DNA from: Aquimarina sp. | Lineage (GTDB): Bacteria > Bacteroidota > Bacteroidia > Flavobacteriales > Flavobacteriaceae | Length of the DNA stretch: 18,148 nt | Assembly: GCA_020628975.1 (NCBI GenBank) | Contig: JAHDEF010000014.1 | Span: forward strand, 1-18,148 | Direction of reading: 5' to 3' | Shown here: one piece after another, positions 7,761 through 15,008 of the stretch | How positions within the stretch are numbered: the first letter of the stretch is position 1 | Layout of the letters: each line of letters begins with the position of its first letter | Translations under genes and position numbers: made by a program | The notes under the pieces: generated by a model | What the model was told of the DNA's origin: nothing | What the model saw: only the letters and a program-made list of their open reading frames with translations | The model's database searches: none

Positions 7761-8487
7761 AGGAAATACTTACGTTATAGGAGATATTCACGGAGGAAAA
7801 AAAGCGCTTCAACAACTCATTGAAAAACTAAACTTATTACCAAACGATCACCTAATCTTTTTAGGTGATTACTGTGATGGTTGGAGTGAAAGTGCTGAAA
7901 CGCTATTATTTCTTATGAATTTAAGAAAAACACAACCCTGTACTTTTATCAAAGGGAACCACGATGCACTAACTCTTGAATGGCTAGAAACAGGAAAGAA
8001 AAAGCAAGAATGGCTAAAACACGGAGGTGAAGCAACTGTGAAAAGTTTCTCTAAATTTAGTAAAGAAGAAATCACTGAAATGAAACGATTCTTACAAAGC
8101 TTAAAAACTTATGTTATTGATGACGAGAATCGACTTTTTCTACATGCTGGCTTTACTCATTTACAAGGACCTAAACGTGAATATTTTGAAGAAATGTGTT
8201 ATTGGGATCGTAGCCTATGGGAATTAGCCTTAGCAGCGCATAACACTGTAGATGAAACTCACCCTCATTACCCAAAACGATTAAAACTATTCAAGGAAAT
8301 TTATATTGGTCATACACCAACAGTACGAATCGATACAACCATTCCTGTAAACGCTACCTGCGTATGGAATGTAGATACAGGCGCCGCATTTTACGGACCT
8401 TTAACCGCTTTAAATATTGACAATAAAGAATTTATTCAAACGGAAGCCGTACATACTTTTTATCCTGATGAACGAGGAAGAAATTGA
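7753..8487 (+). CDS. PPP-type metallophosphatase
   Basis: The protein has 244 residues from the ATG at 7753. Motifs of the calcineurin-like PPP family are in order: GDIHG at 10-14 (Asp11, His13), GDYCDG at 38-43 (Asp39), GNHD at 68-71, His131 in LHAGF, and His187 in IGHTPT. All expected metal ligands are present. The usual GDxVDRG reads GDYCDGW, so the Arg that normally contacts phosphate in Ser/Thr phosphatases is absent. Substrate could be a phosphoprotein, a dinucleotide such as Ap4A, or another phosphoester; the sequence does not decide. I chose 7753 because the frame upstream lies inside the preceding gene and the motif-bearing domain begins within six residues of this Met. The 8-bp overlap indicates translational coupling with the AlbA_2 gene. 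Confidence 0.92.
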   Translation: MNKGNTYVIGDIHGGKKALQQLIEKLNLLPNDHLIFLGDYCDGWSESAETLLFLMNLRKTQPCTFIKGNHDALTLEWLETGKKKQEWLKHGGEATVKSFSKFSKEEITEMKRFLQSLKTYVIDDENRLFLHAGFTHLQGPKREYFEEMCYWDRSLWELALAAHNTVDETHPHYPKRLKLFKEIYIGHTPTVRIDTTIPVNATCVWNVDTGAAFYGPLTALNIDNKEFIQTEAVHTFYPDERGRN

Positions 8488-8503
8488 TATTAATACTGTG
8501 ATT

Positions 8504-9460
8504 CTATGACTTTTTTAAAAAATCGATATTACGTTTTAAGCCTGAAAATTTAGTCCGTTTTACTGCTGATTTTTTAAATACCTTACTAAATATCTCCTCA
8601 GTTATTTCTTCCCAATCTTGATAAGTCATTTCTAATAAATCAGGGTGCGGATTGAATAAAGGTTCGTTATGAGGCTTCGAGAATCGATTCCAAGGGCAAA
8701 CATCTTGGCATATATCGCAACCGAACATCCAATCATCAAACTTCCCTTTCATTGTAGCAGGAAGGTTATCTTTTAATTCAATAGTGAAATAAGATATACA
8801 TTTACTACCATCAACCACGTAAGGCGCTACTATCGCTTGTGTTGGGCAGGCATCTAAACAAGCCGTACAATTCCCACAATGATCTGTTGTAGCATGATCT
8901 GTTTCCAATTCGATATCTAAGATCAATTCAGCTATAAAAAAGAAAGACCCCGCTTGCTTTTGAATAAGGTTACTATTTTTTCCGATCCAACCTAAGCCAC
9001 TTTTAGCAGCCCAAGCTTTATCTAGCACTGGTGCCGAATCTACAAATGCTCTCCCTGATACTTTTCCTATTTCTGCATCTATAAAATGATGTAACTCCTT
9101 AAGTTTTGATTTTATGATATGATGATAATCTTGACCATAAGCGTATTTAGAAATTTTAGGAGCATTAGGGTCTTTTTGAGTTTCGGTTGGAAAGTAATTT
9201 AACAATAGAGAAACCACACTTTTAGAGCCTTCTACCAATTTTGTAGGATCGAGGCGTTTATCAAAATGATTCGCCATATATGCCATTTGACCATGATGAT
9301 TATTGCTGAGCCATTTTTCCAATCTTGGTGCCTCTTCTTCTAAAAAACCAGCCTTACTAATTCCACATGACAAAAAACCTATGCGTTTTGCTTCTTCTTT
9401 AATCATTGCTGACCATTTGGAAGCATTCAAGGTGCCGTTTTTATGGGATTGAGTATTCAT
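8504..9460 (-). CDS. queG: Epoxyqueuosine reductase QueG
   Basis: The protein has 318 residues. It performs the last step of queuosine synthesis, reducing epoxyqueuosine in tRNA to queuosine using cobalamin and two [4Fe-4S] clusters. The first cluster motif is CGNCTACLDAC at 195-205, followed by Cys221; the second group is CDICQDVC at 248-255, then PWNR. The conserved DSAPVLDKAWAAKSGLGWIGK segment (141-161) contains Asp141, equivalent to the family's proposed catalytic acid. The C-terminus is short, without the HEAT-repeat extension seen in longer QueG proteins, which is normal in this phylum. The start lies 3 bp after the ruvB stop, so the two are likely cotranscribed. Residues 1-15 are poorly conserved and an internal start is possible. 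It converges with the phosphatase gene, with only 16 bp between stops and no hairpin. Confidence 0.95.
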   Translation of the reverse strand: MNTQSHKNGTLNASKWSAMIKEEAKRIGFLSCGISKAGFLEEEAPRLEKWLSNNHHGQMAYMANHFDKRLDPTKLVEGSKSVVSLLLNYFPTETQKDPNAPKISKYAYGQDYHHIIKSKLKELHHFIDAEIGKVSGRAFVDSAPVLDKAWAAKSGLGWIGKNSNLIQKQAGSFFFIAELILDIELETDHATTDHCGNCTACLDACPTQAIVAPYVVDGSKCISYFTIELKDNLPATMKGKFDDWMFGCDICQDVCPWNRFSKPHNEPLFNPHPDLLEMTYQDWEEITEEIFSKVFKKSAVKRTKFSGLKRNIDFLKKS

Positions 9461-9463
9461 TAT

Positions 9464-10486
9464 CTAGAATAAAAGTCCTTGATCTGGCCCTTTGGTTCTT
9501 CCTAAATGACGATAAGCTAATTCGGTTACCTCACGCCCTCGGGGAGTACGCATGATAAAACCTTGTTGAATTAAAAAAGGTTCATAAACTTCCTCAATGG
9601 TTTCTGCACTTTCACTAACCGCTGTAGCAACCGTTGTTAATCCTACAGGGCCACCCTTAAATTTATCGATAATAGTTGTTAAGATTTTATTGTCCATTTC
9701 ATCCAAACCAAAAGCATCAACATGTAACGCTTTCAAAGAGAATTGAGCGATTTCAAGATCAATACTTCCGTTCCCTTTAATTTGTGCAAAATCACGAACC
9801 CTTCTTAATAAAGCATTGGCGATACGAGGTGTTCCACGGCTTCTACCCGCAATTTCTATTGCCGCTTTTTGGTCGATAGGCACATTTAAAATTGAAGCAC
9901 TACGCTCAATAATTGTCGATAATAATTCTGTAGAATAATATTGTAATCTCGATTGAATACCAAAACGAGCGCGCATAGGTGCAGTCAGTAAACCTGAACG
10001 GGTAGTGGCACCAATTAAAGTGAATTCATCTAAATGTATTTGGACAGATCGCGCATTAGGGCCGCTCTCAATCATAATATCGATTTTAAAGTCTTCCATT
10101 GCCGAATACAAGTACTCTTCAACAATGGGACTCAATCGATGAATTTCATCTATAAATAATACATCTCTAGGATCTAAATTCGTTAATAAACCAGCCAAGT
10201 CTCCTGGTTTATCTAAAACAGGTCCTGAAGTAATTTTGATACCTACCCCTAATTCATTAGCTACAATATTGGCTAAGGTTGTTTTCCCTAATCCTGGAGG
10301 GCCATGAAACAACGTATGATCTAATGCCTCACCACGCATATTGGCAGCCTTTACAAAAATCTGAAGGTTTTCCAACACTTGATCCTGACCAGCAAAATCA
10401 TCGAAACTAAGAGGCCTTAATGCCTTTTCAATATCGTGATCTTGTGGACTAAAATTTTCGCTTGTAGGATCTAAGTTTGAATTCAA
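9464..10486 (-). CDS. ruvB: Holliday junction helicase motor RuvB
   Basis: This is the AAA+ motor that drives branch migration of Holliday junctions with RuvA. Numbered from the TTG at 10486, the protein has 340 residues, the usual RuvB length. It shows RPLSFDDFAGQ, Walker A GPPGLGKT near 60-67, Walker B LFIDEIHR, sensor 1 GATTRSG, the arginine finger region MRARFG, and a C-terminal winged helix ending RTPRGREVTELAYRHLG. No ATG or GTG exists near the expected N-terminus: the frame offers TTG at 10516 and at 10486. I prefer 10486 because the resulting start (MNSNLDPTSENFSP) matches flavobacterial RuvB. The extended form would be 350 residues. queG follows after 3 bp. The gene lies downstream of the coxA terminator. 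Confidence 0.95.
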   Translation of the reverse strand: MNSNLDPTSENFSPQDHDIEKALRPLSFDDFAGQDQVLENLQIFVKAANMRGEALDHTLFHGPPGLGKTTLANIVANELGVGIKITSGPVLDKPGDLAGLLTNLDPRDVLFIDEIHRLSPIVEEYLYSAMEDFKIDIMIESGPNARSVQIHLDEFTLIGATTRSGLLTAPMRARFGIQSRLQYYSTELLSTIIERSASILNVPIDQKAAIEIAGRSRGTPRIANALLRRVRDFAQIKGNGSIDLEIAQFSLKALHVDAFGLDEMDNKILTTIIDKFKGGPVGLTTVATAVSESAETIEEVYEPFLIQQGFIMRTPRGREVTELAYRHLGRTKGPDQGLLF

Positions 10487-10541
10487 TCTAATAATAGGTT
10501 TAAAACTGCTATCCAATTGACAGAATCATCTATTTGAAGAG

Positions 10542-10561
10542 ATTCCTGCCTACGCAGGAAT
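10542..10561. repeat. REP-like palindrome (ATTCCTGC/GCAGGAAT)
   Basis: ATTCCTGC at 10542-10549 and its exact reverse complement GCAGGAAT at 10554-10561 flank a 4-base CTAC loop. Flanking bases (GAGATT..., ...GAATGACG) resemble a dispersed intergenic hairpin family of the form 'GATTCCTGCC-TNCGCAGGAATGAC', which I recall as common in many bacterial genomes. It lies in the probable ruvB leader. No T-tract follows on either strand, so it is not a canonical terminator. Confidence 0.6.
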
Positions 10562-10576
10562 GACGTAGGACTCATA

Positions 10577-10584
10577 CAAAAGTA
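10577..10584 (-). promoter_or_regulatory. Candidate -7 element for ruvB-queG
   Basis: On the minus strand TACTTTTG matches the Bacteroidota TAnnTTTG consensus. It lies about 90 bases upstream of the chosen ruvB start and just downstream of the coxA terminator, where a new promoter would be expected. No well-spaced TTG is visible at -33; the nearest lies only 11 bases away. It overlaps a 5-bp inverted repeat (CATAC-AAAA-GTATG, 10573-10586). Confidence 0.35.
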
Positions 10585-10601
10585 TGACTATCATACAAAA
10601 T

Positions 10602-10625
10602 AAAAAAGCCCTCATAAGAGGGCTT
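10602..10625 (-). terminator. Intrinsic terminator of the act-cox operon
   Basis: AAGCCCTC at 10606-10613 pairs perfectly with GAGGGCTT at 10618-10625 across a 4-base ATAA loop. On the minus strand the GC-rich 8-bp stem runs into TTTTTTA, as in a rho-independent terminator. It begins 30 bp after the coxA stop, so it ends the oxidase transcript. Confidence 0.92.
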
Positions 10626-10655
10626 AGTGTATAATAGTCTAGTCAGTGACTAAAA

Positions 10656-12440
10656 TTAGTGTGTTAACTCTTCTTCTCCATCTTGAACTGGAGTGGTTTG
10701 TGGCGTGTAATCTTGACCCTCTATTACATATTCACCATTCTCTTTTGTCTTACTGTAATCATAAGCCCAACGGTATACTGTTGGTAGTTCACCTGGCCAG
10801 TTACCATGAACGTGCTCTACTGGAGTTGTCCATTCCAAGGTATTAGATTTCCATGGATTCTGCTCTGCTTTCTTACCATAAAACATAGAGTGGATGAAGT
10901 TATATAAAAATATTAGCTGCGCTCCTGCTGTAATTAAAGCAAATATGGTAATTAACACATTAGTGTCTGCTAAATCATCAAAGTAAGGGAAGTTTGTGTA
11001 CGTATAATAACGACGCGGTAAACCTGCCATACCTACAAAGTGCATTGGGAAAAACACCCCGTATGCTCCAACTGCAGTTATCCAAAAATGTGCATATCCT
11101 AAGTTTTTATTCATCATGCGTCCATACATTTTTGGAAACCAATGATACACCCCCGCAAATAAACCATATAGTGCAGAAATACCCATTACTAAGTGGAAGT
11201 GAGCTACAACGAAATAGGTATCATGAACGTTAATATCTAATGTACTGTCTCCTAAAATAATTCCTGTTAAACCTCCAGTAATAAATGTAGATACCAACCC
11301 TATTGAGAATAACATCCCAGGATTAAACTGTAAGTTACCTTTCCATAATGTAGTGATGTAGTTAAATGACTTCACTGCTGATGGTATTGCGATCAATAAT
11401 GTTGTAAAAGTAAATACAGATCCTAAGAATGGATTCATCCCTGACACGAACATATGGTGACCCCAAACGATCGTAGATAAAAATGCGATAGCGATAATCG
11501 AACCAACCATAGCTCGGTATCCAAAAATAGGCTTACGTGAATTAGTTGCAATTACTTCAGAAGTAATTCCTAACGCAGGCAATAATACGATGTATACCTC
11601 AGGGTGACCTAAGAACCAGAATAAATGCTCGAACAATACTGGAGAACCCCCTTGATTATGTAACACTTCTCCTTGAATAAAAATATCACTTAAATAGAAT
11701 GAAGTTCCAAAGCTTCTATCCATAATCAACAACAAAGCTGCTGATAAAAGAACAGGGAAAGAAACTACACCGATGACTGCTGTAATAAAAAACGCCCAAA
11801 TAGTTAATGGCATACGTGTCATCGACATTCCTTTAGTACGCAAATTAATTACAGTAACTACGTAATTTAAAGAACCTAACAATGAAGAAGCAATAAATAT
11901 AGCCATAGATACTAACCATAATGTCATACCTAAACCTGAACCTGGCATAGCTTGTGGCAATGCACTTAGTGGCGGATAAATAGTCCAACCTGCAGCCGCT
12001 GGTCCAGCTTCAACAAATAAAGAGAATACCATAATTACTGAACTCAAAAAGAATAACCAGTAAGAAACCATATTCATGAATCCTGAAGCCATATCACGTG
12101 CCCCAATTTGCAATGGAATTAATAAATTACTGAACGTACCAGATAAGCCTGCTGTTAATACAAAGAATACCATAATGGTACCATGAATGGTAACTAAAGC
12201 TAAGTATACATTAGGATCCATTACTCCTTCTGGAGCCCATTTTCCTAATAACACTTCAAAAACCTTAAACGATTGTTCAGGCCAAGCGATTTGCATTCTA
12301 AAAAGTAACGACATTGCGATACCAATAATACCCATAAGTAAGCCCGTAACTAAGTACTGCTTTGATATCATTTTATGATCCTCACTAAAGATATACTTAG
12401 TGATGAACGTCTCTTTGTGGTGTCCGTGATCTGCTGACAT
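10656..12440 (-). CDS. coxA: Cytochrome c oxidase subunit I (heme-copper, A-type)
   Basis: The protein has 594 residues and about 12 membrane helices. It is the catalytic subunit that reduces O2 to water and pumps protons. Heme a ligands are His86 (TIHGT) and His416. CuB ligands are His279 of HPEVY and His328/His329 of WGHHMF. His414 of VAHFH is the heme a3 ligand. Tyr283 of HPEVY can form the His-Tyr crosslink, and Glu281 is the D-channel glutamate. Asp116 in IGARDM marks the D-channel entrance and Lys357 the K-channel, so this is an A-family enzyme. It is the last gene before a strong terminator. Subunits III and IV are not in the window. In Flavobacterium johnsoniae, alternative complex III forms a supercomplex with an aa3 oxidase; this gene order suggests the same arrangement here. 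Confidence 0.97.
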   Translation of the reverse strand: MSADHGHHKETFITKYIFSEDHKMISKQYLVTGLLMGIIGIAMSLLFRMQIAWPEQSFKVFEVLLGKWAPEGVMDPNVYLALVTIHGTIMVFFVLTAGLSGTFSNLLIPLQIGARDMASGFMNMVSYWLFFLSSVIMVFSLFVEAGPAAAGWTIYPPLSALPQAMPGSGLGMTLWLVSMAIFIASSLLGSLNYVVTVINLRTKGMSMTRMPLTIWAFFITAVIGVVSFPVLLSAALLLIMDRSFGTSFYLSDIFIQGEVLHNQGGSPVLFEHLFWFLGHPEVYIVLLPALGITSEVIATNSRKPIFGYRAMVGSIIAIAFLSTIVWGHHMFVSGMNPFLGSVFTFTTLLIAIPSAVKSFNYITTLWKGNLQFNPGMLFSIGLVSTFITGGLTGIILGDSTLDINVHDTYFVVAHFHLVMGISALYGLFAGVYHWFPKMYGRMMNKNLGYAHFWITAVGAYGVFFPMHFVGMAGLPRRYYTYTNFPYFDDLADTNVLITIFALITAGAQLIFLYNFIHSMFYGKKAEQNPWKSNTLEWTTPVEHVHGNWPGELPTVYRWAYDYSKTKENGEYVIEGQDYTPQTTPVQDGEEELTH

Positions 12441-12472
12441 GTTCTTTTCTTTTAAACTAAAGTTATCAAATA

Positions 12473-13531
12473 TTATTTAGACACAACTTGTCTGAAAGTC
12501 TTTTGTTCGGCTAACCAATTGTTAAAATCCTCTTCAGATTCAACAATGATTTTCATTTGCATATTGTAGTGAGAAGCACCACAAATTTTATTACAAAGTA
12601 GGTAGTAATCAAATTCGTAAGGCTCTAAAGCTTCTTCTCCTTTTGCTACTAACTCTTTGCTATTTTTTCTTCTGATATCATTAATGGTTTGCACTTTCTC
12701 CACCATAAAATCAGTAAGGCGCATATCCTCTGTTGTTTTTATTGGTGTGTAAGAAAACTCAGTAATCATACCTGGCACCACATTCATCTGTGCTCTAAAG
12801 AAAGGCATATATGCAGAATGCAAAACATCTTGAGATCTTAATTTAAAGATGATCTTTTTGTTTACTGGTAAGTGTAACTCATTCGTGATAATATCATCCA
12901 TAGCGTAAGCATCAGATTCGTCAACTCCTAAAGTATTTACACCTTCTATGAAGCGCACATTAGCTTTACCCAATTCATTGTCAGCTCCTGAATATCTTGC
13001 TCTCCAATCAAATTGATATGCGTATAGTTCAATAACCATAGCGTCTTCATCCTCATCGATGTGCATAATATCAACCCAGGTATATAAACCATAAATTATT
13101 AAACCTGCTAAAGTAATAATAGGTATACCTGTCCATACCAATTCTAATGTATGGCTATCTGCGAAAAACAATGCTTTATTCCCTTTTTTACCTTTGTATT
13201 TATAAGCAAAGAAATGTAATAAAAACTGTGTGATGATTTGCACAAACATGATCAAAACCACAGATATTTTCATTAACATATCATAATCCTTACCGTGTTC
13301 TGAAGCTGTTTCAGGCAAAAAATAAGAATTGTAGCTAATAAAACAATAAGCCATTAAAACATAAAGGAATACAACAAAGGCTAACATTAATTTTCCTTGG
13401 GTAGTATTGTCTTTATCATTAGCGATTTGAGAAGTATCAGCGTTACCCTGAGACAGGTTGAAAATCTTAGAAAGTTGCCAAACTGAAACTCCTAAAAGTG
13501 CTACAATTAGTAAGATTAAAAAAATCGTCAT
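12473..13531 (-). CDS. coxB: Cytochrome c oxidase subunit II with CuA site
   Basis: The protein has 352 residues. It takes electrons from the donor cytochrome and passes them through CuA to subunit I. Hydrophobic segments lie at about 2-19, 49-67, 87-109 and 130-151, so there are two more than the usual pair. The cupredoxin domain follows. CuA ligands are present: His238 in DVLHSAYMP, then Cys313, Cys317, His321 and Met324 in CNKICGASHYNM. The usual Glu between the cysteines is Lys315, and the aromatic QWYW motif reads QFDW (173-176). An insertion of roughly 35 residues (about 270-305) separates VVPG from the CuA loop. I believe these traits recur in Bacteroidota. The gene sits 36 bp after actF and 32 bp before coxA, in one operon. 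Confidence 0.95.
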   Translation of the reverse strand: MTIFLILLIVALLGVSVWQLSKIFNLSQGNADTSQIANDKDNTTQGKLMLAFVVFLYVLMAYCFISYNSYFLPETASEHGKDYDMLMKISVVLIMFVQIITQFLLHFFAYKYKGKKGNKALFFADSHTLELVWTGIPIITLAGLIIYGLYTWVDIMHIDEDEDAMVIELYAYQFDWRARYSGADNELGKANVRFIEGVNTLGVDESDAYAMDDIITNELHLPVNKKIIFKLRSQDVLHSAYMPFFRAQMNVVPGMITEFSYTPIKTTEDMRLTDFMVEKVQTINDIRRKNSKELVAKGEEALEPYEFDYYLLCNKICGASHYNMQMKIIVESEEDFNNWLAEQKTFRQVVSK

Positions 13532-13567
13532 TGCTCGTTAACTTATAATAATTATATACTTCGTTTT

Positions 13568-14986
13568 TTAATAATGGAAATGTTTACTTTCTCCTAAGAA
13601 AGGATTTCCTGTAGCCTCTAAATCTGCTTTAGTAAGCGCTTTAAATACTACGAAAATGAATAGGCCTAAGAAGAATAAAACTGCACTAATTTCTGGCAAT
13701 CCTATAAACCAAGAACTTCCAACTGTTGCGGGCATAACCATATTGAAGATATCTATATAGTGACCTACCAATATTACAACACCAACTAAAACGATAATCC
13801 AATTTATACGTTTGAAATCTGAGTTCATCAAAACTAGTAATGGGAAAATCAGATTTAAAGCTACCATACCAAAAAACGGTAATGTATAATCATTTATACG
13901 TGTTACGAAATAAGTAACTTCTTCAGGAATATCAGAGTACCAAATAAGCATAAACTGTGAGAACCATAAGTATGTCCAGAAAATACTGATACCAAACATA
14001 AATTTAGCTAAGTCATGAATATGACTATTATTTACTTTTTCTAAATAACCTTTAGATTTAAGATATACGGTAATCAATGCAATTACAGTTATTCCGCTTA
14101 CAAACATAGAAGCAAAAACGTACCATCCAAATAATGTACTAAACCAGTGTGGATCGAAACTCATTATCCAGTCCCATGACATCATAGATTCTGAGTAAAT
14201 AAAGACTACTAAAAATACAGCTGCTGCTTTAAAGCTTTTCTTATACCATACATTTCCTTCCGGGTCTTCATCTTGCTTTCTTGAAAATTTAATGGCAAAG
14301 TGGCGATATACATTCCATGCTGCTAAATACAAAGCTGCACGGATTAAAAAGAAAGGTACATTTAACCAACCTGATTTACCTTGAATTAATTCATCATGAG
14401 CCACTACTTCAGGATCCATCCAAACAAATAAATGATTTAGGTGAAAACCAGATAATGCCAAAATAATAAATACAATTATTCCACCTGGTAATAGATAAGC
14501 AGTAATTGCTTCCATTACTCTAAATAATAATGGTGACCACCCTGCTTGAGCTGCAAACTGAATTGCATAAAAAACTAACACTCCAAGGGAAATCATAAAG
14601 AAAAAGAATGCTGCTATATAAAGTGCTGCCCAAGGCTTATTTTGTAATTGATGTAATACGTGATGCAAATGTTTTTCATGCGCACCATGAGCATCTTCAA
14701 CATGCTTATCATTATGCTTAGCATTATGCTTAGCATGTGCATCATGTCCATGTGCTTTTTCAGCATGAGCATCATTATGTGCCTCTGCACCATGACTTGC
14801 TTTATGTGTATCATGATTTTCTGCTGCATGAGCTTCGCCATGTCCATCGTGATGTTGACTAGCTAAGATTTGTTCTACGTCTTCTATAGAACTCGGTGCA
14901 CTTATAAAACCAATAGCCATACCAATAAGGCCTAATGCCATAAGTACAATTGGTAATATTTTTATATTATTCTTGAATGTATTCAT
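13568..14986 (-). CDS. actF: Alternative complex III subunit ActF
   Basis: The protein has 472 residues. It is a multi-helix membrane subunit of the quinol:cytochrome c oxidoreductase alternative complex III, related to ActC and the NrfD/PsrC family and thought to take part in proton translocation. The first helix (about 9-29) is followed by a histidine-rich hydrophilic segment from 45 to 112, with 21 His among 68 residues interspersed with Ala, Asp, Glu and Lys. Helices resume at about 118-140 and about nine more follow, with landmarks FKAAAVFLVVFIYSESMMSWDWIMSFDPHW split across one helix end. The C-terminus ends in SKHFHY. Gene order actE-actF-coxB fits the complex III-oxidase operon. The start gives a clean N-terminal helix and lies 22 bp after actE. 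Confidence 0.93.
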   Translation of the reverse strand: MNTFKNNIKILPIVLMALGLIGMAIGFISAPSSIEDVEQILASQHHDGHGEAHAAENHDTHKASHGAEAHNDAHAEKAHGHDAHAKHNAKHNDKHVEDAHGAHEKHLHHVLHQLQNKPWAALYIAAFFFFMISLGVLVFYAIQFAAQAGWSPLLFRVMEAITAYLLPGGIIVFIILALSGFHLNHLFVWMDPEVVAHDELIQGKSGWLNVPFFLIRAALYLAAWNVYRHFAIKFSRKQDEDPEGNVWYKKSFKAAAVFLVVFIYSESMMSWDWIMSFDPHWFSTLFGWYVFASMFVSGITVIALITVYLKSKGYLEKVNNSHIHDLAKFMFGISIFWTYLWFSQFMLIWYSDIPEEVTYFVTRINDYTLPFFGMVALNLIFPLLVLMNSDFKRINWIIVLVGVVILVGHYIDIFNMVMPATVGSSWFIGLPEISAVLFFLGLFIFVVFKALTKADLEATGNPFLGESKHFHY

Positions 14987-15008
14987 AACTTAAAACCAGA
15001 GTTCGTAA

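Noticed and set aside
8488..8503. Possible bidirectional terminator between the phosphatase gene and queG
   Set aside because: The gap is only 16 bp and no stem can be drawn; the nearby TTTTTTAAAAAA lies in the queG coding end and has no GC stem.
10994..11233. Plus-strand open frame opposite coxA
   Set aside because: It is antisense to highly conserved coxA sequence, with no protein-like features or start signal.
14614..14866. Open frames on both strands rich in Met, His and Ile inside actF
   Set aside because: They are out-of-frame readings of the His-rich repeat DNA; the real frame gives a complete membrane protein with conserved family features.
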